A stretch of 11,224 bases of DNA from Lentisphaeria bacterium. Its GTDB lineage: Bacteria > Verrucomicrobiota > Lentisphaeria > JABSQK01 > UBA12247. Positions 1 to 7,217 of this stretch are shown here, in pieces (the first letter of the stretch is position 1; every line of letters begins with the position of its first letter). The notes under the pieces were generated by a model. The model ran no database searches. It was not told the DNA's origin and was given only the letters and a program-made list of their open reading frames with translations. Both the position numbers and the translations under genes were made by a program. Where the stretch lies: assembly GCA_003477185.1 (NCBI GenBank), contig DMTJ01000085.1, positions 1 through 11,224 of the forward strand, read 5' to 3'.

Positions 1-168
1 CATACGCTCCAAGTTGGGCGTGTTGATCTCAGGGTTGCTATCATCGTAATCGACCCAACCCGGTCCTAGGTCGTCGGCCATAATGAAGACGATATTGGGC
101 TTGTTTGCGATGGCACTGCTCGCACAGAGCAGAGCTGTGAGCAGGAGGGATAGGTGGGATGATTTCAT
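1..168 (-). CDS. Secreted sulfatase, N-terminal part (runs off the window)
   Basis: The first 56 residues of a sulfatase of the alkaline-phosphatase superfamily, which hydrolyses sulfate esters, probably on sugars. Residues 1-21 form a signal peptide (charged KSSH, Leu-rich core, cleavage likely after Ala-Ile-Ala), so the enzyme is exported. Residues 23-35 read KPNIVFIMADDLG, the classic sulfatase N-terminal strand in which the paired Asp residues bind the catalytic calcium. A TPNLERM stretch follows, as in the family, where it precedes the catalytic Cys/Ser motif; that motif lies outside the window. The ATG at 168-166 overlaps the TGA of the upstream gene (ATGA), and an AGAAGG-type ribosome site lies about 7 nt upstream inside that gene. 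The two are therefore likely translationally coupled. The family is certain; the substrate cannot be told. Confidence 0.9.
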   Translation of the reverse strand, partial: MKSSHLSLLLTALLCASSAIANKPNIVFIMADDLGPGWVDYDDSNPEINTPNLERM

Positions 169-572
169 TTGGTAGCCTTCTTCTTTTTTTTGTTCCTCTT
201 GCTCTTGGGCACACTCTTTTCGGCTTTGGTGCGGGCTTTTGACAAGCTGTTCTTGCTGGGAGCTGTCGGCAGTGATGCCTTCCATGTCGCGATCATGTCG
301 GAGAGCCGCTGGGCGATTTCTGGGTGATCTGCTACAACGTTCTTGGTCTCCGCCCAGTCGCTTTCCAGATCGTACAGTTCCATCCGCTCGGTTTTGCGAT
401 TTACCAGCAACTTCCATTTGCCATCGCGGATGGCGAGCGAAGGCCAGGTATATGACTGATTGTCGCCGCCCCGCCATTCCCAGAAGATGGGCTTGGTGCG
501 TTGGAATTTCTGGCCCTTGAATGCAGTCAGGACGCTTTCGCCGTCTGGTTTGTACCAGGCTGGCAAGGCCAC
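165..572 (-). pseudogene. Sulfatase C-terminal fragment fused in frame to the PATR protein
   Basis: The last 135 residues of the PATR reading frame are the end of a sulfatase. The segment opens LPAWYKPDGESVL, then KPIFWEWRG, WPSLAIRDGKWKLL, ELYDLESDWAETKNV and a final amphipathic PEIAQRLSDMIATWKASLP. This is the usual order of a sulfatase C-terminal domain (bilobed core end, IRDGKWKL strand, ELYDL..D..E..N turn). The catalytic N-terminal domain is absent, so the fragment cannot hydrolyse sulfate esters. A tail of ~25 residues follows, rich in Lys (KRNKKKKKATK at the end). The next gene is another sulfatase with an ATGA overlap, so this fragment is probably what remains of the upstream member of a sulfatase pair. 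The identity is strong; whether it is a biological remnant or an assembly join is open. Confidence 0.8.
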
Positions 573-3500
573 ACTTGCCACAGTCAAATCTCCGCTACCC
601 GTCGAGCCACCGGTTACGATCAGGGTGCCCGCGCTGACCGTTGTGGTTCCGCTGTAGGTGTTGGCGAGGGTGAAGGTTTTTGTGCTATCGCCAGCCAGCG
701 TGAGTGAGCCAGTGCCGCCGATCGCCTGGTTATTGAGGTCGGTGCCCTGGGTGACGTCGTTGCTGCGATTGATGATCAGGGCGCCGTTATTGGTAATGCT
801 GTTGGTGCCGGTCAGTTGGCCAGTCGTGCCACCGTCACCGATTTGCAATGTGCCAGCGCTAATGTTCGTAGCGGCGGAATAGGTATTAGAAGCAGTAAGA
901 ATGACAGTGCCCGTTCCGGTCTTGTTGAGTCCAGCGGCCCCGCCGCCACTGATCACTCCGGACAGGGTAAGCTCGCCAGCGCCATCTGAAATGACGAAGA
1001 AGGCGTTGGCGGTGGTTTCATTGATGAGGACAGTTCCAGACCATTCGGCGGAGGTGGCTCCAGTCTGCAGGGCCAGGCTTTTGCCCCCGCCTGTATTGGT
1101 CACGTTGAGTCGGGTTGGGATATTGATGCCATCAGCCACTTCTACCGTGGTGCCTCCCTGCTGCATATATACCCCGTCGCCACCGGTAGCATTATTGTGC
1201 TCCAGCCGGACGGTACCATTGGCAGAGATGAGCGTGGTCGCTTCGTCATGCGTATTGTCGCCACTGATGACGACTAAGCCGTCTCCGAAAAGATTGACGT
1301 TTGAGTTGTTGTTGTTGGAAATCACGCCAGAAAGCGTGAGGGTCTGACCGCTCGCAGTAATAATGCGAAAATCACCATTGGTGTTCTCGGCCTTGTCGAT
1401 GTCTCCCGAAAAGGTAGCTGATGTGGCTGTAGTGGCCATTCGGATTCCCCTGGCGCCATTTGGCCTGGCCGAGTTCTGCATGGAGAGGTTATTCCCGACA
1501 TCGACTCCGTTCGCCAGTTCGACCCACGCTGCTTGCCTCGCAAGGAAGATGCGCCCAGTTCCGAACGCATTATCATGTTCGGCCCGAATCGTGGCATTCA
1601 CATTGATGTTTGTCTGACCACCGTGCGTGTTGTCGCCTTGCAAGACCAATGTGCCGCTTCCAGCGGCATTCAGGGCGAATGTGCTCGCGCCATCGTCGAC
1701 GACACCGCCGAGCGTAAGCTCGCTTGCGCTGACAGTTATTGTACGGTCTGCGCTGAGGGTGACGTTGCCGGCGCCGAAATTCAGGGCATTCGATCCCGCA
1801 AAGGTCAAATCGCTCCCTAGAGTGATTGGATTGTTATTCGCCAGGGTGATGGCCCCGCCACTGGTGTTGTCAATGGTGGGGCTGCCGCTAATGGTCAGTG
1901 CTGAGGCCGTTGCACCAATCGCAGTAGTGCTGTTGATGTTCAGTGTGCCCGCACCCAGCGACGTGCCGCCCGTGTAGGTGTTGGCACCGCTCAAAGTTTG
2001 CGCGCCAGCGCCGGTCTTGCTCAGGGAAAGAGCACCGCCACCGCTCCCGTCAGAGATGCTTCCGGAGAATGTGCCGGTTGCACCGCCGCCGCCCACCGTG
2101 AGCGTCGCAGCCGTGGCGCTGTCGTTGTCGTTGACGACTGAACCCGCACCATCCATGGAGCCGAGCGTGTTTGAGTTGCCATCGAGGAGAAGCGTGCTGG
2201 TAACAGTGGTAGCCGAATTCACGCCGAAGGCCTGCGTGCTACCGGCCTGCAGTGTACCAGAGTCGATAGTTGTCGTCCCGGTGTAGGTGTTGGTGGCGGA
2301 CAATGTTGTTGTGCCTGCACCAGCTTGCGTTACCGACCCCGTGCCGTCAATCGCTTGCCCATTGAGGTCCGTAGCCTGTGTAAAGGCATTGCTGCGGCTG
2401 ATGGTGAGGTTGCTGTTGTTGGTAATACCCGTGGTGCTGGAAAGCGCACCTGCGGTGCCACTCAGTTCCAGGGTCCCCGCAGAGATGGTTGTCGTGCCTG
2501 TGTAGGGGTTGGCCAGAGACAGGGTTGTGGTGCCAGCGCCAGCTTGCGTAAGCGTGCCAGTGCCGCCGATTGCCTCTCCATTGAGGTCCGTAGCCTGGGT
2601 AAAGGCGTTGCTGCGATTGACAATCAGGGCGGCGTCGTTGGTAATGGTGCCGGTTCCGGTGAGCGCACCGGTCGTGCCGCCGCTGCCAAGCTGCAGCGTG
2701 CCAGCGCTAATCGTTGTGACACCGGTGTAGGCGTTGGTGCCACTCAGGACGGCCGTACCTGCACTAAGCTTGGTGATCCCTGCAGCACCGCTGCCGGAGA
2801 TGTCGCCAGAAAGGGTCAGCGTAGAACCAGCGTCGGTAATGTCTAAGTCGAAGTTGCCTGCTGTCGTTTCGCTAATCGTAATGTCGGCGCTAACGGTAGC
2901 GCTGGCGGCTGCCTCGGTAAACTGAATTTGCTTATTATTGCCGGTGTCGCTAAAAATCATTGCTCCCGTGTAACCCGAATCATCGAACGAGGAACCGATT
3001 CGGAGACTGCCGGTGTCCTGAATGGTAAGATCTCCAGCATCCGTAAGGATGCCATTCAGGCCCCAAATTTCACTTGAAAGGCTAACCGTGCAAGCCCCTT
3101 CGACTGTGATCGTGCCATCCAATGTAACCGTCCGATTCGTATCCCGCTTTGTCAGAGAAGATCCGGCTTCCAAGAAAAGATCGTTACTTGTGGTCCAGTT
3201 AGCATCTCCATTTGCTCGAAAAATGCCACCTGATTCAACTCGGACATCTGCGTTGTTACCCAAGTTATTGGCGGCGCTATAAAACAGCGTGCTGCCACTC
3301 TGGACGAGCCACAGGCCGATCGATTGAGCGCTGTTGTTCCCGCCGATCACGTTGCCACTGCTATTGGTCATGGTAATGGTGATGTCGGTCCCGCTGACGT
3401 TGATGGTACCGTCAATATCCAGACGGCGGTTGCCCGCCAAGGTGACGTCGCCTGCAAAATCGAGCTCGTCAGCGAACACACTTCTCGCGGTCCCGCCACC

Positions 3501-3992
3501 GGTGTGCGTGAGAGTGGTGCCATCCTCGAACACGAAACTCCCTGTGCTGTAGGCTTTGAGGCTGGCATCAATGGTGCTTGCATTGACATCGAAGGTGCTG
3601 CCATTACGGATGGTAAGGGTGTTGGCGGTGTTCCCCAAGGAGTTGATGGTTTCGCCTGTGCCAAGCGTGCCTGTGCCGCCGCCGTTGCCAATCTGCAGGG
3701 TGCCGGCACTAACTGTGGTCGTGCCCGAGTAGGTGTTGGCACCGGATAGGGTCAGGGTGTTGGTGCCAGCTTTGGTGAGGGTGACGACGCCAGCTCCGTT
3801 GGTACCGTCGTTATCGCGAATGACGCCCTGGACTGCGATATCGCTGGTGCCGTTAAACGCGATATTCCGCGTGGCTGCAGCGTTTGCAGGGGAGTTGAAT
3901 GTGGCATCGCCAAAGGTAAGGGTGCCGGTCCCGGTGTTGGAGATAATGCCCCCCCCCCGTGTGGCCGCCATTGGCGGTATTCGGCCTGCCAA
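165..3992 (-). CDS. PATR-repeat surface protein, main part, ending in a sulfatase C-terminal fragment
   Basis: The open frame codes for 1275 residues. The Met at 3992 is probably not the true start: the frame continues from the upstream signal-peptide segment (4653-3853) across a G10 run. With nine G the whole would be one 1495-residue protein. Residues ~1-1140 are low-complexity, Gly/Thr/Ser/Asn-rich beta-helix sequence with at least seven autotransporter-associated (PATR-type) repeats of the form TLTLSGANTYSGTTTVSAGTL, coded near 3790-3680, 2775-2680, 2555-2460, 2340-2250, 2030-1930, 945-835 and 715-610. Weaker DNTH-containing versions lie near 1660 and 1280. Such repeats build passenger domains of secreted adhesin-like proteins. 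Residues 1141-1275 change abruptly to a sulfatase C-terminus with a Lys-rich tail. No autotransporter barrel or PEP-CTERM anchor is present, so surface retention is doubtful. The role is probably adhesive or structural, or the gene may be dead. Confidence 0.75.
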   Translation of the reverse strand: MAGRIPPMAATRGGGIISNTGTGTLTFGDATFNSPANAAATRNIAFNGTSDIAVQGVIRDNDGTNGAGVVTLTKAGTNTLTLSGANTYSGTTTVSAGTLQIGNGGGTGTLGTGETINSLGNTANTLTIRNGSTFDVNASTIDASLKAYSTGSFVFEDGTTLTHTGGGTARSVFADELDFAGDVTLAGNRRLDIDGTINVSGTDITITMTNSSGNVIGGNNSAQSIGLWLVQSGSTLFYSAANNLGNNADVRVESGGIFRANGDANWTTSNDLFLEAGSSLTKRDTNRTVTLDGTITVEGACTVSLSSEIWGLNGILTDAGDLTIQDTGSLRIGSSFDDSGYTGAMIFSDTGNNKQIQFTEAAASATVSADITISETTAGNFDLDITDAGSTLTLSGDISGSGAAGITKLSAGTAVLSGTNAYTGVTTISAGTLQLGSGGTTGALTGTGTITNDAALIVNRSNAFTQATDLNGEAIGGTGTLTQAGAGTTTLSLANPYTGTTTISAGTLELSGTAGALSSTTGITNNSNLTISRSNAFTQATDLNGQAIDGTGSVTQAGAGTTTLSATNTYTGTTTIDSGTLQAGSTQAFGVNSATTVTSTLLLDGNSNTLGSMDGAGSVVNDNDSATAATLTVGGGGATGTFSGSISDGSGGGALSLSKTGAGAQTLSGANTYTGGTSLGAGTLNINSTTAIGATASALTISGSPTIDNTSGGAITLANNNPITLGSDLTFAGSNALNFGAGNVTLSADRTITVSASELTLGGVVDDGASTFALNAAGSGTLVLQGDNTHGGQTNINVNATIRAEHDNAFGTGRIFLARQAAWVELANGVDVGNNLSMQNSARPNGARGIRMATTATSATFSGDIDKAENTNGDFRIITASGQTLTLSGVISNNNNSNVNLFGDGLVVISGDNTHDEATTLISANGTVRLEHNNATGGDGVYMQQGGTTVEVADGINIPTRLNVTNTGGGKSLALQTGATSAEWSGTVLINETTANAFFVISDGAGELTLSGVISGGGAAGLNKTGTGTVILTASNTYSAATNISAGTLQIGDGGTTGQLTGTNSITNNGALIINRSNDVTQGTDLNNQAIGGTGSLTLAGDSTKTFTLANTYSGTTTVSAGTLIVTGGSTGSGDLTVASVALPAWYKPDGESVLTAFKGQKFQRTKPIFWEWRGGDNQSYTWPSLAIRDGKWKLLVNRKTERMELYDLESDWAETKNVVADHPEIAQRLSDMIATWKASLPTAPSKNSLSKARTKAEKSVPKSKRNKKKKKATK
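612..797 (-). repeat. Third, more distant copy of the PATR unit
   Basis: This codes for NNGALIINRSNDVTQGTDLN, then AIGGTGSLTLAG and TYSGTTTVSAGTL, and shares attgaggtc and ttgctgcgatt with the tandem pair at 2242-2645. It is the last PATR unit before the sulfatase junction at about 572-580. Confidence 0.7.
2242..2645 (-). repeat. Tandem pair of ~219-bp PATR units
   Basis: Two adjacent units share long near-identical DNA, for example attgaggtccgtagcctg at 2361-2378 and again at 2580-2597. That is an offset of 219 nt (73 codons), which keeps the reading frame. Each codes for a block of the type NRSNAFTQATDLNG, AI.GTGS.TQAGAGTTTLS and TYTGTTTI..GTL. They look like a recent in-frame duplication within the beta-helix. 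Confidence 0.8.
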
Positions 3993-4653
3993 TTAGCACA
4001 TTGTTGGTGATGTTCTCACCACTGCCGATGTACTCCAAGCTGCCCGTGGTGGTGCTCCACCCGAGTCTCACTGTGCCCGTACCGAGGGCGCCGGTATCGA
4101 ACTGAACCGTACCGTTATTGTTGACTACGTAGGTGTTGGTGTAGGAATTCGCAGGATTTTTAAGAACGAGGGTGCCGCCGTTACGCATCACGATAGTGCC
4201 CCCGCTGATGAGACCAGCCATGGTGAGGGTGCCGCTTTCGATGTTATAATCGCGGCTGCCACTAATTTTCAAATCCAAGCTGATGGTATTGTTACCGGCG
4301 GTATTGAGTTGGCGGATGTCATTGCTGCCACTATTGCCTAGGGTGATTCTGTTTCCCGTCAAATCGTAGTCGAATCCTGCGTTAAACTGCAAGGTGAACG
4401 TGGTGTCAGTCGCGAAGTCATTAATCAACGTTTCGCCAGCAGCGGCACCCGTGAAATTGAGGCGATCGCCAGCAACGGGAGCACCTATATTCCAGTTGGC
4501 GCCATCGCTCAAATTGTTGCTCGGATCACCATCATTCCAGGTGTGAGTGTCCGCGTTCGCACTACCGGAGAAGAGGATAGCGGCGGCCAACACCGCGCAA
4601 CGACCGGCCGTGGCCAAACTGCACATGTTGTGGCTTGGTAGGTAGGAATTCAT
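3853..4653 (-). CDS. PATR-repeat surface protein, N-terminal secreted segment (frame lost at the G10 tract)
   Basis: The open frame is 266 residues, but only the first ~230 are genuine. After the Gly-Gly-His-Thr-Gly-Gly-Gly at the G10 tract (3949-3958) the frame turns into unrelated His/Arg/Cys-rich sequence, while the beta-helix sequence carries on in the neighbouring frame. Residues ~13-35 form a signal peptide ending Ser-Ala-Asn-Ala before Asp. The mature start (HTWNDGDPSNNLSDGANWN) is the W-G-NW opening common in PATR and PEP-CTERM proteins of this bacterial group, followed by GDRLNF and a strand-rich region. ATG at 4653 is preceded by GGGAG with 9 nt spacing; Met10 is a possible alternative start. 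A sigma70-like promoter lies about 75 nt upstream. It is the same gene as 165-3992: deleting one G restores a single 1495-residue protein. Confidence 0.75.
   Translation of the reverse strand: MNSYLPSHNMCSLATAGRCAVLAAAILFSGSANADTHTWNDGDPSNNLSDGANWNIGAPVAGDRLNFTGAAAGETLINDFATDTTFTLQFNAGFDYDLTGNRITLGNSGSNDIRQLNTAGNNTISLDLKISGSRDYNIESGTLTMAGLISGGTIVMRNGGTLVLKNPANSYTNTYVVNNNGTVQFDTGALGTGTVRLGWSTTTGSLEYIGSGENITNNVLIGRPNTANGGHTGGGHYLQHRDRHPYLWRCHIQLPCKRCSHAEYRV
3949..3958 (-). repeat. Ten-base G homopolymer at the frame break of the PATR gene
   Basis: The plus strand has ten consecutive C, read as ten G in the gene. The upstream frame (codon starts at positions divisible by 3) and the downstream frame (one position offset) differ by exactly one surplus base here. 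Nine G would give Gly-Gly-Gly and join the two halves seamlessly. Runs of this length are prone to slipped-strand mispairing and to sequencing error. Confidence 0.9.
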
Positions 4654-4727
4654 ATGTGCCTGCTCCCGAAGGTGAATTTTGCTGAGATCAACAGCGCGAG
4701 CTCAGTTTCCGTCATTGAACGAAGTCT

Positions 4728-4755
4728 AATATAGACTGGCGGGCAACGTGTTCAA
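4728..4755 (-). promoter_or_regulatory. Possible sigma70-type promoter for the PATR gene
   Basis: On the minus strand TTGAAC (4755-4750) is followed after 16 nt by TATATT (4733-4728). This would give a leader of about 70 nt before the ATG at 4653. The boxes are close to consensus and sit in the only sizeable gap upstream of the gene, but no expression evidence exists and sigma factors in this group may differ. Confidence 0.35.
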
Positions 4756-5124
4756 AATGCCTGCTTGAAAATCCAAGGATGATTGACCGCGGAGATTCGC
4801 CGCGCCTCCGCAGGTGGAGGAAAGATAGATGTCGTATTTACGCATTGAGATTGTGGGCAGCCTAGCCTTGATTATTCACGCTAGAGGTGCTGCTGAGGGA
4901 GAGATTAAAACGTGTTCAATAATGACAGTTTGGCTTGGCCTTTCTATCATTATTGCGGTTCGGGGCCCAGAGCGTCGAGGAGCCGGAAAGTTGAACGCCC
5001 GCATTCCATCACGAAATCGGCTCCAGGATCGGGCCTAAGGGGTTCGTGTGGAGGTGCGCCAGCCAATCTTCGTTGTACGGTCGCGATGGTTCGTGCGGCG
5101 CAGTGGCCGCTGATACGGCATTTT

Positions 5125-5153
5125 CCTAGGGAGATCAGCCTATTTCTCCCTGG
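5125..5153 (-). other. Hairpin just downstream of the LamG gene
   Basis: CCAGGGAG pairs with CTCCCTAGG through eight base pairs with one bulged base, around a 12-nt loop, 22 nt after the stop codon. On the transcript strand it is followed by AAAA, not by a U run, so it is not a standard intrinsic terminator. It could act as a 3'-end stabiliser or a weak terminator. Confidence 0.3.
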
Positions 5154-5174
5154 TCAGTAGCAGTATCTTTGAGC

Positions 5175-6098
5175 TCAGTTTCCAGTCGCAATTCGATAGC
5201 GTTCTGTCAGGTACCGGATCATCATCAGCAACTCTTCATCGTTCAGTGGCCGTTCATACACCAGGAATCGGGCGATCTCTCCACTAAACGATTCTTTGCC
5301 AGGGTGATTCGTGGCATCGCGTTCCTGGCCAATCGCCATCTTGGATGGATTTGCCTGCGGGTTCACAGGCACTGCCTTGCGATCTACAGGTGTTGCTGCG
5401 TTGACAAACAGCTCCAGGTCGACCACCTTCTGTCCTGCACCCATACGTCCCATGATCAGGTAGTATCTGTTTTGGATAAGCGGGGTCTTGCTAACCACCA
5501 AAGGATTCAGCTTTCTGTTCCACAAGGAGGGCCTCCGCTTGCGTTGGCCCTTTTTCTCCGACTCAATGCCATTGCGTGTTCCCATCCAGACGCGGTTGTC
5601 ATCCATCAGGTTCCCCCAGAATCCTTCGTATGGGGGGCCGTTGCGCAGGTTCCCAAAGAACGAATTCACATCCTTCTTACCGACGTTCTGCTCGTAGACG
5701 CACATCGCCGAAAACCAGGTGTACCCGCTACCGGTGACCAGGTGATCGAAGGCATCCTCACCCATGTTGACGAGTTCCTGCTCCTCGAAGACAAGCGTAT
5801 TGTTGCCACCGATTTTCTCGACCTTCGCCTTCAAGGTGGGCCGCCCGGTCCCGGGGATCTTGCGCCCCTCGTCACGCTTCACGAAGAGGTCAGCGCCATT
5901 TCCCCTCGCTTGGTTGCACCATGCCTTGACCCGGTTGCGATCCTCGACCTCGACTCCCGCATTGGCGTCCAGATCAAGGAAAAGGCCTTCCCGTACGGGC
6001 AGCGCCGGTTGTTCGCTTGCATACAGGACACTGTCGACGACGCCAGCGAGGGCGAAGCCTACAACCGGAATTAACGTGGCTCTGATCCAACCTTTCAT
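5175..6098 (-). CDS. Secreted LamG-like (concanavalin A-type lectin/glucanase fold) protein
   Basis: The protein has 307 residues. Residues 1-27 form a signal peptide (Lys/Arg start, hydrophobic core, cleavage near Leu-Tyr-Ala), so it is exported. The body resembles LamG-like domains found beside sulfatases in this bacterial group: LFLDLDANAGVEVEDRNRV and W.NQ near the start, NNTLVFEEQELVN in the middle, then GYTWFSAMCVYEQNVG. It ends with GEIARFLVYERPLNDEELLM and a final YLTERY, the usual last strand and helix of the fold. Such domains bind glycans or pack against partner enzymes; no catalytic residues are evident, so a binding role is inferred. ATG at 6098 has a strong AGAGGA ribosome site (6110-6105) with 6 nt spacing. 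It stands alone upstream of the PATR and sulfatase genes, 521 nt away. The fold is likely; the ligand is unknown. Confidence 0.75.
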   Translation of the reverse strand: MKGWIRATLIPVVGFALAGVVDSVLYASEQPALPVREGLFLDLDANAGVEVEDRNRVKAWCNQARGNGADLFVKRDEGRKIPGTGRPTLKAKVEKIGGNNTLVFEEQELVNMGEDAFDHLVTGSGYTWFSAMCVYEQNVGKKDVNSFFGNLRNGPPYEGFWGNLMDDNRVWMGTRNGIESEKKGQRKRRPSLWNRKLNPLVVSKTPLIQNRYYLIMGRMGAGQKVVDLELFVNAATPVDRKAVPVNPQANPSKMAIGQERDATNHPGKESFSGEIARFLVYERPLNDEELLMMIRYLTERYRIATGN

Positions 6099-6717
6099 CG
6101 TTTTTCCTCTGTTTGCCGTTTATCTTTCTTTTCGTCGCGGTAGCAGCCTCTCTGCCAGGCGCGGTTGTGAGCGAGCAGGCCTTCCCCCCGTTGCGCTAGA
6201 GAGCCACTCGCCAATTGGGTGTCGACGCGCCAGGGGTAGGTTTCGGCCGCCCTCAGTGCCCTAGTCTTCGGACAGACTGACAGGGTTATGAGGATACATC
6301 TGCGAGTCCACATGCTGGATGTCGTTGCGGCCGTTTCAGAATATACCGCGGCTTTCATACCGTCCAGTTCGGTCAGACAGATCAGGTCGCGCATCACCAA
6401 ACGCATTCAGGAATTGCCTGACGGCACGAGCTTTCGGATCAAGTGGACAGAGTGGGGCAGGGCACGCGAGGAGGAAACGGATTGTCACAACAACGTTCGC
6501 CCTGCTCTGAGAGTGCCCTCGCATATTGGCGATGGCGCCGCGAAGAGCGTCAGGGCCACAGCAGCGATTTCTAGTGCCTGGTTCATTTGACGCAGGGCCA
6601 AAACCGGCCAAAGCAACTGTGTCGTCTGCAGTCCGTGCGCTTGCGGAGTCCGCAGGTACCATCTACCGTGTACTGCACACCTAAGAGCAAACAGGGCCTG
6701 CCACCCGACGAGGATAA
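6099..6717. other. Region without a recognisable gene between the LamG gene and dgkA
   Basis: These 619 nt carry several overlapping open frames on both strands (plus 6288-6590; minus 6095-6406, 6336-6662 and 6485-6739), none with a domain I recognise. On the minus strand one frame reads FLNAFGDARPDLSDRTGRYE, meets a TGA at 6336-6338, and continues with HVDSQMYPHNPVSLSED before a TAG. Its composition looks protein-like, so it may be a decayed gene. The promoter for the LamG gene should lie here, and so should that of dgkA, but I cannot place either with confidence. Confidence 0.4.
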
Positions 6718-7062
6718 ATGAAAAAGAGAATCGAATCATTTGGGTACGCTCTTCGGGGTATTCGCGACTTCATTTACTGTGGCGTGAATGCAAAGATTCA
6801 GCTCATCGCAGGCGCTGGCATTGTCCTTGCCGGAATCATTCTGCATTTCACGACGAGCGAGTGGATCGCTGTGGCGATCTGTATCGGAGCCGTGCTCTCA
6901 GGCGAGGCCATGAACACTGCCCTAGAAGAATTGGCCGACGAAGTGACGGGGGAGAGAAGAGAGAGAATTCGAAGAGTCAAGGACATGGCTGCTGGCTCTG
7001 TTCTGATTTCCGCCCTCGCCTCCGTTGTGGTCGCCGCGTTAATCCTCTCGAATAAATTCTGA
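6718..7062 (+). CDS. dgkA: DgkA-family diacylglycerol/undecaprenol kinase
   Basis: A small membrane kinase of 114 residues, the usual family length (~110-125). Members phosphorylate diacylglycerol or undecaprenol with ATP, recycling lipid for phospholipid or cell-wall synthesis at the inner membrane. Order: amphipathic N-terminus FGYALRGIRDF (8-18), NAKIQL (24-29), helix one (~28-44), EWIAVAICIGAVLSGEAMN (helix two, 48-66), the signature EAMNTALEELAD (63-74), KDMAAGSVL (88-96) and helix three (~93-111). Matched to E. coli DgkA, the catalytic Glu69, Asn72, metal-binding Glu76 and Asp80 correspond to Glu63, Asn66, Glu70 and Asp74. The metal-binding Glu28 position, two before the Asn of E-x-N-x-(R/K)-I, is Gly22 here. 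GAGG lies 4 nt before the ATG. It is the only plus-strand gene and converges on the GH2 remnant. I cannot say whether diacylglycerol or undecaprenol is the substrate. Confidence 0.9.
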   Translation: MKKRIESFGYALRGIRDFIYCGVNAKIQLIAGAGIVLAGIILHFTTSEWIAVAICIGAVLSGEAMNTALEELADEVTGERRERIRRVKDMAAGSVLISALASVVVAALILSNKF

Positions 7063-7217
7063 GCGATACATCTTACTGAGGCAACTGGGCGCTACCGTTT
7101 TTCGGTGTGGTTGTCCTTTTCAATCCCGCAATCAACTGCACTGTTATTTCTTGCCGCACCAGTACACGCCAGATCGGTCGAAGTGCTAAGGCATATTAAT
7201 TAATAGTTCTCATTGTC

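Larger units (their letters stand above)
4654..5174. other. Intergenic region between the LamG gene and the PATR gene
   Basis: These 521 nt contain no credible gene. Short plus-strand open frames at 4829-5038 and 4912-5160 have no recognisable domain and no good ribosome site. The region holds the putative promoter at 4728-4755 and a hairpin at 5125-5153 just after the LamG stop codon. I see nothing else. Confidence 0.6.

Noticed and set aside
658..3749. Many plus-strand open frames across the PATR gene, rich in Val/Pro/Ala
   Set aside because: They are complements of Gly/Thr/Ser-rich repeat codons and carry no domain; the repeated composition follows the PATR repeats.
4698..5183. 13-base direct repeat gagctcagtttcc at 4698-4710 and 5171-5183, bounding the intergenic region
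   Set aside because: About one 13-base match is expected by chance in a window of this length, and there are no element-like ends or transposase between the copies.
5169..6074. Plus-strand open frame of 301 codons opposite the LamG gene
   Set aside because: The minus strand has a signal peptide, a strong ribosome site and LamG-type motifs; the plus-strand product has none.
6095..6406. Minus-strand 103-codon frame whose stop overlaps the LamG start by ATGA
   Set aside because: No recognisable domain, Arg/Lys-rich ending read through the LamG ribosome site, and a competing frame over the same bases looks more protein-like. The overlap is probably chance.
7090..7125. Short accg-ttttt-cggt hairpin downstream of dgkA as a terminator
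   Set aside because: The stem is only four to five pairs and no T run follows it.
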